Source: Isoetes taiwanensis
Taxonomy: Eukaryota > Streptophyta > Lycopodiopsida > Isoetales > Isoetaceae
Assembly (NCBI GenBank): GCA_021234155.1
Contig: JAJEKV010000011.1
Location: 2,673,294 to 2,737,293 of the forward strand
Length of the DNA: 64,000 nt
Reading direction: 5' to 3'
A program made the position numbers and the translations under genes. How positions within the stretch are numbered: the first letter of the stretch is position 1; each line of letters begins with the position of its first letter. Below, in pieces: positions 54,401-64,000 of this stretch. The notes under the pieces are model-generated. The model was not told where the DNA came from and made no database searches. It saw only the letters and a list, made by a program, of their open reading frames with translations.

Positions 54401-56782
54401 GCAACTCTGAGACCCAACAAAGGTAATCCCAAACATATCCTCCTCCCATCAGCAAGCTAGGCTTTCAAACAAGGTGTTTTACAGAGACCTAACCAGAACT
54501 CAAATGTACTTTAATGTGCTCTTAGGAAAAATTCCAAAAACTTTACTTACACCTTTTTGAGACTCGTCAAGTTCCACAAGCTTGATGGTACTTGACCTCG
54601 AAATTTATTCCCATAGAGTTTCCTAGCATGTTTCAATCAGTTTCAACTTTTAACAAACTAATCTAGAAGGTACTCACAAATTGCAACTCACAGAGTATGC
54701 AGCAATCTCGTATTTTCAAAAATGTCTGGAATTGATCCATTCAAATAGTTATTGTGCCCATGGCTGCAGAAATGTCAACCAGATTGGGTACATTAGAAAG
54801 AACATGTTGGCCCTCTTACAGAAAATATTGGGACTCCTAAATTTATCACTCATGTAAGGCTTGTGTGTTCCCCATTATATGAAAGAAGAAAGTGACATTA
54901 AGTGGTGAATGAGAAAATGACACACTGGAGTTGCATAATTCCAAACTGTATTGTTTAGCATGTTGAAAAAACAACTAACATAACATATTTAATCTTTCCT
55001 AGCAATACAAAACAACTAAAACATTATTTGTGCCTCTCAAGATGTTTTAAGATGCTTTGAAACCTAATAGCTTTCAGCTGCAACTTTGCCATTGCGACCA
55101 TAATCTACTGTATTGGCTTATGGCTTTCATTGAATTTCTACTCACATGATCGTTATGTTTGTAAGCTTAGCGAACTCTGCAGGAATCTCTCCTTCAAATT
55201 CATTATCATCAAAGTACCTATAGAAGATCACAACTATTAGTACTTTTGCACATCCTAGAAGTGTGAGAACAAGTCCAGAAAGATAAGCCCGATTTCAAAC
55301 TTTAGCAAAATGAATGCAAGCAGTTTCTAATCATTTGTCAATCCGAAGGTACGAGAAGAAAGAGCAAACGAAATTTAAGAAAATAGCCATACTATAATTG
55401 GAAAACCATTAGACGTTCTTTTATACTGAACATTGCGATCTTCTGAGGCATCAGTACCAGATACATTCGAGGTGCTAATGTTTTGATGCATCACTTTTTC
55501 TCCCGTAAACAGGAATGTAGTGTTGTATAGGGGGGAATGTATCATACAAGCCTCAAAATACGTGCAGGTGAACTCACATTACAATGTTATAACAAACATA
55601 AAAACTTAGTTTTTTTCAAGGCCCTTATTATCCATTTTAAGCATATTAAAGAAAGGAATTCTTACATTTCCTTCAAGCTCTTCAGGTTGCCAATTTCCTT
55701 CGGCAGTGCGCCAGTAAATTTGTTTAAACTTAAATCTCTAGCCAAAAACAACAGTATGCATTATTAGCAAACCATTTCAAGCAGGTACGGAACAAATTTG
55801 CTGAAAGTGTATACTTACATCGTGAACAGGCTAGAGCAGTTGCCTATTTCAGGAGGCAGAGTACCAGAGAGCCTGTTTTTCCCGAGTGATCTATTTGTTT
55901 CAAAGAATGAAAGGCACAAAATGTTAAATAAGGCCTCTCCTCAACACAATAAATACTAAAATGTTAGTATTAAAATTTTCTTACAGGTATTTCATTGGAA
56001 GTCTACCAATTTCCTTTGGTATGGGCCCTGTGAGCTTGTTCTGTGCTAAAGTTCTGACTCAAAAGATGGGCAAGAAATAACTTAGATGATATCTAGAATA
56101 ACAATGAATGGCAACAGCAAAATGGGCCCGTGTAAATGTTTAATAAGACTATAATATGAGCATCTGGAAAAAATACGAAAGGTGACATATAGTCAAACAA
56201 CTTCTAAGCTTAAATCATAGCACATTAAGCTATCAACTCTTACAGATTTTCAAGAATAGTAAAATTCCCAATCTCTGGTGCTATTTGACCTGCAACATTC
56301 ATGCTCACAACAACCCTGCAGCAGGAGTGACAGGCATTCAGGAGCGTAGCAGAAAACAGATAGAAGAGCATGAATGCATAGAGAAAATGTCGTCAGTACA
56401 ATTTGTTGACTCGACAAATACGGCGGACTCTAAATACGGCGGTCCTGTTTTTAGTGCTGTTTTGTAATGTGCAAACGCAATTTACTCCACTAGCCACAGC
56501 GGCATCAACATTTCTCCAGGATGAAAGGCTACTTGTACATGGATCGACACTGAAATTCCACACAGCAGGGCCATCGCCCACGAGTTTACGGTGAAACCTT
56601 CGTAATAATTTGACTGCAAATTCAAAACCAAGCATGAATGATCTAATTTCACCAAGAAAACATGTGCTGAAGTGCACAAATTTGTGTGCGTTACCTTCAG
56701 TTGGATCAGTGGTATTAGCAGCATGAGCTAAGATAACCCAGCAGGGAAGCAAAAGAAAAATCAAGTAAGGGATATTATCCAT
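42474..56782 (-). CDS. LRR-malectin receptor-like kinase (LRR-VIII type), with frameshifts
   Basis: This is a plasma-membrane receptor kinase, predicted to sense wall- or peptide-derived signals and phosphorylate Ser/Thr. The first exon (56695-56782) encodes a signal peptide ([20 protein letters not shown]). The next holds an LRR N-terminal cap (WNFSVDPC). LRR exons of about 72 bp lie at 56244-56315, 55985-56053, 55819-55890, 55666-55737, 55146-55217, 54692-54763, 54551-54622, 47398-47469 and 47265-47330. Malectin sequence follows near 46600-46960 ([20 protein letters not shown]), a membrane helix at 43709-43857 ([18 protein letters not shown]), and kinase exons at 42943-43180 ([20 protein letters not shown]), 42712-42862 ([20 protein letters not shown]) and 42474-42647 (RPTMSEVV, stop). 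Malectin, glycine-loop ([10 protein letters not shown]) and N-lobe exons (43230-43660) carry several frameshifts. The intron at 47470-54550 holds a retrotransposon array. Pseudogene or consensus errors remain open. Confidence 0.85.
48727..53383 (+). mobile_element. Triple-LTR retrotransposon array with CAGTT target duplication
   Basis: The structure is LTR (48732-49524), internal (49525-50676), LTR (50677-51463), internal (51464-52587), LTR (52588-53378). Every LTR starts TGTTATG and ends CATAACA. The 5-bp CAGTT flanks the whole array (48727-48731, 53379-53383). Each internal region begins two bases after the LTR with TGGTATCAGAGCC, the initiator-Met tRNA primer site of copia elements, and ends in a purine tract (AAAAGGAAGAAT). 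No gag or pol is present in the ~1.1-kb interiors, so it is a non-autonomous element. By eye the LTRs differ at few positions, so insertion is young. It lies in an intron of the receptor-kinase gene, in the opposite orientation. Confidence 0.95.
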
Positions 56783-59700
56783 CCAGAGGAGGTTTCCTTG
56801 TCCAGAGTTACAAGCATAAAATGATGACCAAGTCCTGCAGAGAGGGTTGTAATTTTGAAATCATGAATTTCAAAATGATTTACATATGGAACCAGTGTCT
56901 GCATTTATTCAACAACTTTTAAAAAAACCATGGTCAAATGTCAAACATAATATGCAAGTTCCGTAAACTAATGAATGCTATTCAGAAGGAGAAGGACACG
57001 ATACACTCATTTTGATTTGAGGCCACTAAACCTTTGAATTAAAAAGAATGAAGGACTTTACCAAGACAACTACCGATGTATGGTCTCAAATGAACGATGC
57101 CAATAACAACTACGTTGACCATGTAAAAGAAAAAGGGGGATGGTGAATTATTTAGTCTAGAATCTAGATAATTCTCCCCGCCCATAGCCTACTCCAGCGT
57201 TTTTTCTTCTTGCCAAAATGACGAACATCATTTCACTAGAGACCAAAGACCAAATGGACATTTGCTCTATAGTTCTTAGACCATGCCGCATTCTAATTTC
57301 TGTTGGTAGTACTAGATTGATATCTAGAATGGAACATGCTCATTTTCCACTAGTACAAGTTCACAAGATCTATAGATAGATCTGCTACCATAAATAAATT
57401 AATCTTAACACTTTCAAGTTCAAGCATCAAACAACCATCTTACCACACTGAAGTTAAATTGCTTAAAACAACTAGTGATATCATATATATCTATGTATAT
57501 CTTTTGGGGAACCTAAACTTACCTCATGATATGTTAAAGCCATGCTATCTTTCAAAGATCGATGAAGATGTATCTGTTGGTGCTCCTGCTATGAGCTCAC
57601 ACTATCTTTCAAAGTGGTTGATGAAGATGCATTTACAACGAAGTCAATTTATAGAATAGAAGGTTGCTATTAAACTTAAATTTCCTAAAGATACCAAGTC
57701 AAACAAGAAGTGTAAAATGAAATTTCTAGGTGAGATCACTAGTGCAACCTTATTTGCAAAAGACAAATGCTCTGACCTTCATTGATTAAAAGTCATGAAA
57801 GCTGCTCTAATGTGACACTTTCGCACCAAATTGCATTTCCCTCCAAAAAGATGACACCTTTCTAAATCATAAAGAAAACGTACATAGTGATGAATATTTC
57901 TAAGAAGGATTGAGTCCACAAAAACAATGTCCTTAACTGCATCAAGTTAGATATGACTTGCAAAGTCCATGCCATTATAGCTTTCCCAGTTGTAAAATGC
58001 ACAAGCCTACATTGCTCTCTCATCATACATTTTCACATCCGCATCATAGCTAGATAATAAGAATCAATGATGTAAACTAAATTCAAAACTACTTATTATT
58101 TATTAGTATTGTGATAATGATTCTTCTATCACCGGTCTAAATCACAAAGAAAACCTATATATCCCATAAACATTTCTAAGAGGGCTTGGCCTCATAAGCA
58201 AGACATCACAACATCAAGGTTAAAGTCAGAATTTAGTAACCAATAGGATGCTATTAGTGATGCTTGTTGTAATGGCAATGCCAGGATGATCTTGGACCAA
58301 ACGATGGGCTCTAGACCTTCTCATTTATGATTCAACATAATGGGTGCCATAACTCATTTATGAGTCAACATGAGGGGTGGGCATTTATATGGACATATTG
58401 ATGAACATTTTCTGGAAGGACTGGGCCCATAATTTAAGTCGCATAAAACAAAGGTCTTTTGGGAGGCTAAACCAGGTCCTTGAAGACATGATCTAGTTGT
58501 GCAAAATACAACTTAGGTTGGGACCATAAACTGTTAAAAAGAACTAGTGATACCATATGTATTCTACCGTTCTCTTTTGGGGGACCTAGACTTGCCTCAT
58601 AATATGTGGAAGCTATGCTAGCTTTCAAAGTGCTTGAATGAAGATGCATTTATAATGAAGTCAATTTATAAGAAACTTCGCTACCAAAATCAAATCATCT
58701 AAGGATACCAAGTCACAAAAGAAGAATGTAAACAATTTCTCACCACAATGCATTTCCTTTGAAAAGATGAAGACTTTTTAAATCACAAAGAAAAGTTATA
58801 TGGTGATGAATATTTCAAGAAGGATTCTCACAAAACAATGTCCTCAATTGCATTAAGTTACATATGACTTGCCATGTCCAAGTCCATGCCCATTGTAGCT
58901 TTTCATGTTGTGCAAAGCACAATCCTACATTGGTGTGTCATCATACATTTCCAAATATGTATCATAGCTAGTAAAAGTTGTCTATACGAAAAAATCAATG
59001 ATGTACTCCATTAGTTAATTAAATATTGGTATTATCATAATGAGTTTTCCATCATCAATTCAAATCACAAAGAAAAAGTAAGGATCTCACAAACATTTCT
59101 AAGAGGGCCTGGGACCACAAGACAAAGACATAATGAGATGAAGGCTAAAGTTAAATTTGAGTTGCCCGTGGGATGCTATTATTGATATTTGTTGTATTAG
59201 CAATGCCACAATAATTGGTTGGTGAATAAGCACTCACACAAAAACATCCTTTAAACACCTAATTTGTAATGACAAAAGATCGAGAAAGAAGGCTTGAGCG
59301 TGGGAGGTATAGAAAGAAGTATACCACAGAGACAGCACGGGAATGTGAAGTCCGATTATAGAAGGCCAATATCGATAAAGATTGGCTGAACACATCCATT
59401 ATCAAAGCCCATGGAGAGCCTAGTAGGCCGCCATAGAAACAGTAAGCAAAATACCCTTCAAATCTTCGCTCTGCAATATGATTCTATTTATACTACTATA
59501 TTCCATTTGCAAACTAGATTACATCTACCCTCTACACACGTACAACTAATGCCTGGCATTGCTGGGCACACGTATAGAATAGAATAGAATATAGAGCAGA
59601 ATGCCAGTTGCGAAATATTGGAACAATGGCACCAAGATTACAATTAATTTGAATTGTTACATGTGTGAATTGTGGTTGTGGATTATGTAGATGTGTTACT

Positions 59701-62700
59701 TGGTGCAACTTATAAACTATTCTATTCTATTCTATTTACACACAACGAACTACCTAGAATGTAGTTGAAATGCATGATATTGCCAAGTGTGAACTTTCGA
59801 GGAATTGGGTATACGTTATTACAAAACATGAGTTCACAATGGCATGGAACAATGACATGCTTCTATCATTAACAAGTTTCCAACTTTGCCTATGTAAACA
59901 ACGATAGAAAGTTTTGGACCATAATATCCAAATATAATGCAACGTTAGGTTTTGCTAGAGTGATACCACAATAGTAGCAACACTACAATATTGACATTAT
60001 TAGTGTTCAATTTCATAACAATCCTGTAGACATATTATATTTCAATATTAGTGTTTCACCGAGGATGACGAATCCAATCCATCTTATGTCTAGCCTCACA
60101 AAGAGTTATAGACTTTAGCTATAGTTATAGACTTTGACTATAGCCTTACCTCAAAATATGCTCGACTTAACACTTTCCTCATTCTGAGTTGCTATGGACA
60201 TGCACTACTCAAAGCTGCAACGCTATGTAGCATGGAGCTAGGTTTCTTTTAAAAGGTTGTTAAGGCTTTCAAAAGTTTTTATTATAATAAAAAAGCTAAA
60301 AAGTTAGATTATTACTGCTAGCTTTTCTAATCCCAGCCTAGTTCACAAAATACACTCTAGGACTATGCATAAAATATAACAATAATACATGTAGAATCAT
60401 CGGGAAAGGCAATGCGTGGCGATCCATTGTTGATGAATCTCCAAAGCCGTTTCTAATACCTTGTCGACGATGCGGTTGCAGCGATGGCTCATTAAAGATA
60501 CAGAAATTGTAGCACCTATGGCAGAACCCACAATCGGAACAGAGTCTGCAGCAGCTTCAAACCCAATTTCTACAGCTACCTTGGCAAGCAGATGGCCAGC
60601 CATATCGTTACCAACTATAAGCGCACCTTCTTTTCCAGCATTTGTTCTGCTTGTATCAATCAGACCTACTATGATCAGCAATCTCGCAATAAAGCCCTTC
60701 ACTTCTTCATACGTCAAATATCCTGATAATAACCCAAACGGAACCACTGCTCCTGCAACAATATGCTTTGAGAATGCTTTCAGCTTATCTCTCTTCCTCA
60801 CTGTCCTATAGGGTGCCAGAGCCTTCTCCGTTTCCTCTTTGGCATAGCTGTATAGCGCGTTTTGATCGCGGCCCACATTTGCTGCTCGGGTTTGATAACG
60901 GTGCTGCCAATCTTCAGCCAGATAAATTTCAGCCTCGCCCATTTTAGATACAGACGTCTTATTGTAAGTTAGAAAAGCTGAGGCTGGCAAGCAATGGAGC
61001 GCACTCCTTCGATCACTAGCATGCATGAAATTGCCAGTTTATGGACATTTTGATTTTGGACCTGTGGTTTCCACAAGTTTATAAGATAAGGTTTTTATGG
61101 TTTGTAATAAGCGTGGATCTTATTATTCTTGTTCTTCTTCGTTTCAAATGTCCCTACCATCTTACCAACATGCCTATTTGTATACCATCTTCCAAACACG
61201 GCATCGAGCTGAGGTAGACCAGCTTCTTCAAGTTTTTTTAGGCAATTAGGCAAGTTGTCGTCCTTGACAAAAATGATCAGAGCATCTGCCTTGACCCACT
61301 TACCTTGACTTAACCTGAAGGTATAATGAGCAAGGTGACAAAGAAATATAGCAAGCCCTTTAATAGCAACACGATACAAGATGCTCTTCCATAAAAATCT
61401 TTGACCTAGTAGGCGTGGACCTGGTCCTTTATTTTCCAAATAAGCAAGAAGCAAGCACATTCTTGGAGGAATGAATTCAACCAAACCTCCTTGAACCCCC
61501 TTCCACATGTCCTTAACTTCTGTTTCTGTGGCTTGCATCGCTTTTACGTATTTGTACGATGACTTTACAAATAGTCATGACCAAAGGGAAGGATAGGGAA
61601 CCCAAGGCTTATTTCCTATACGATGTATGGTAAGATCGGTGCTATACACTCTCTATAGTAATCTTGTAGCCCAAAATCATTTTTAAATTCTGCCCATCCA
61701 CATTAAGTCCAATGCAAACATGAATAAGAGCATTATAGTAAAGCACCAAGGTATCCTCAAGTTCAGCACTGGACCATGGGCTCCTACCTTCTCCATGGCA
61801 CACTTCAAGTCACCATCAACAAAGCTATCCATCTTACTGACAAAAATCGTCACACAGGAAGAGCTCCAAGAGTTCTTCGCAAGGTAAGGATAGATGCTTT
61901 TGATTCAACATTTTGAATGTTTCATATGCTAATTTTGTACCTTAACAATTGATAGGTAGTGGAAGGCATAGAGGAAAGAATTGGGCATGGCAAGGGTGAA
62001 AGCAGGCTGTATGCTACCATAGCTCTTGATAGTTGCCGAAAGTGAAGCGGACACATCTTTATCCAAAGATGAACCGATGAATCCAAGTATGGGATGAGAC
62101 TTTGCGCATCCATTGTGCTCATGAGGTTTCTAACATTGTCATCAATGTGAAGGAAGATTTAAGTGTAGGTGCTGTTATAATAGGAGAAGCTAACATCCCT
62201 GTAAAGAGTATTATTTCTGGAGCCAAAGTTGATAATTGGTATGATCTCTATGATGACATTAAAAACAAGCTCAAGGGCGGAAGCAAGCTTCATGTTTCTT
62301 TAGTTTTTACCGTGCGTAAAAGGAACCTTCCTCGGGCACGGGGATCAGAAGAGCTTGGAATTTGCAGGAGTTCCATTCACATACTTCAAGCAACATAGGG
62401 GTGCAAAGTTACATTGTATCAAGATGCACATATGCACGATAATTTCCTTCCACCTATAAACCTTGCATTTGGCAAGGTATATGAGCCCAAAAAGTCCGGG
62501 CAAGATATGTATGATGCTATGTATAATGCTAAGCATATTATATACATCACGGGCTGGGGTTTATATACGTATGTTGATGGTCAACGAAAGCGAAAATTGA
62601 GTTACAAGTACATCAAAATTAGGTGAGCTCTTAAAACGAAGGCTGCCATGGAGTTGCGATAAAACTTCTAATTTGGGATGACAAAAACTGCTTTTTAAAC

Positions 62701-64000
62701 CTCAAAGGCAACAATTCTTCTACACTTCAAAAAGTTAGGCTTGGGCGTGATGAAGACACGTGATGAAGAAACTCTAGATTACTTTAGTAACTCACCGTGA
62801 AATGTAGAAAATGTCCTCGAAATCAGGGACGATGCCTTTAGAAAGGCAAAAGGGTTCTGGTGGGTTTCTCTCATCATCGAAGACAAGTTATTGTGGATGT
62901 TCCAAAGAGTGGACTCAAAAACAAGCAATCGTAGAATAATAAGATTTATTGGTGGCTGGACCTATGTGGTGGAAGATATGACACTCAAGATCATTCTCTC
63001 TTCCACACTCTCAACACGACTCATAAGAAAGATTTCTACCAGCCATGCTTTCCAAAAGCTGATCTAGCTTTTGGTGGTCCTAGAGAACCATGGCATGACA
63101 TTCATGCCAAAATAGAGGGCCCGCTGCTTGGGACATTCTTGACAATTTTGAGCAAAGATGGAAAATGCAAGTGGATACAGACCTTTATCCTATCAAAAGC
63201 TTAAGCACATAGAATCACCGATTCGCGATAGTAGACTCGAAGGCATTCCCGGAATGTATGCATTTTTAGGTCGATTGATACAGGCTCAGTAGCAGGACTT
63301 GAAACCACGCCAACAGAAAAAAACACAAAGGGGGTTAATGGCAAAGCATCCTTAATAGACAAAAGCATCCAAGATGCCTATATTCATGCAATTCGCCATG
63401 CAAAGAATTTCATTTACATAGAGAACCGATTATTTCATAGGAAGCTCTTTTCGCCTGGGTTTCACATAAAAATGCAGGAGCCTTAAATATAATCCCAAGA
63501 GAAATAGCATTGAAGATTGTAAGCAAGATTGATTTGGAGAACGCTTTAAAAAGATATATTGTCATCCCAATGTGGCTGGAAGGTGATCCCCATAGTTCCA
63601 AGATGCAACATATTTTTTTAGGCTTAGGACTAGAACGATAGAGATGATGTACAAGACCATTGCTATGGCCTTAGAAGCAAAAGCGGATGTCCGCATGAAC
63701 CCAAAGGATTACCTGTCCTTCTTTTGCTTAGGAAATCGAGAGACAAAGATTGGGGGCGAATATGTTGCTCCCGCCGTGCCAGATCCTGAGTCCAGTTACA
63801 TGGCCGCTCAAGTAAATCGTCGATTCATGATCTACGTTCATTCCAAATTGATGATAGGTAAAATATGATTTTTTTTTTTGCAAAATATCTCCCTTGTCTA
63901 GTGTTGTTTCCTAATGCCCCCACCCCTTTGTTTTTTCCCCTAGTTGATGATGAATACGTAATAACCGTTTGCTTAAAATTACTGTGTTTTTTGGCTACTT

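Overview
The window is nuclear DNA of a land plant. The evidence is split protein-coding genes with GT-AG introns, a leucine-rich-repeat receptor kinase, a plant-type phospholipase D, a pentatricopeptide-repeat (PPR) relic, a fragment of plastid-type 23S rRNA, and many plant transposons. Long introns, heavy repeat content and PPR debris would fit a fern or another seed-free vascular plant, but the sequence alone does not settle the lineage. Most of the window is intergenic or intronic repeat-rich DNA with few intact reading frames.

Layout. 1-145: decayed plastid-type 23S rRNA insert. 146-17000: mostly non-coding, with small tandem duplications, tRNA-like pol III elements, related AT-rich repeat families near 6.4, 11.4 and 12.6 kb, and a few isolated minus-strand exon candidates (8.2-8.85 kb, 15.3 kb). 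18.0-18.7 kb: broken PPR gene. 19.2-21.6 kb: a cluster of small mobile elements, including hairpin MITEs, an LTR of a copia-like family and a deleted second LTR element. 21.6-22.4 kb: a broken hypothetical coding region. 25.5-28.4 kb: a ~500-bp direct repeat flanking a copia reverse-transcriptase fragment. One repeat copy holds a 1.5-kb poly(A)-tailed retroposed sequence bounded by a 13-bp target duplication.

28395-40628 is one DNA transposon of the CACTA (EnSpm) type: ~30-bp inverted ends, a matching TAT target duplication, and subterminal sequence full of GACGTCGC motifs. Inside it sits a satellite-like array of ~1.1-kb units (eight complete, plus partial and diverged edge copies). No transposase was recognised, so it looks non-autonomous.

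42474-56782 (minus strand) is an LRR-malectin-transmembrane-kinase receptor gene of the LRR-VIII type, with signal peptide, 72-bp LRR exons, malectin, membrane helix and kinase exons. A triple-LTR retrotransposon array (LTR-internal-LTR-internal-LTR, 48732-53378, flanked by CAGTT) lies antisense in one of its introns. 57.4-59.2 kb holds a diverged ~1.05-kb tandem duplication. 60.4-61.5 kb carries two unrecognised minus-strand ORFs. 61776 to the window end is the 5' part of a phospholipase D alpha-like gene on the plus strand, divergent from them.

The recognisable genes (receptor kinase, phospholipase D, PPR) all contain frameshifts, several consistent with one-base losses in homopolymers. The satellite units also differ largely by small indels in G/C-rich runs. 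Either the region is decaying or the consensus has residual indel errors. Read-level data would decide.
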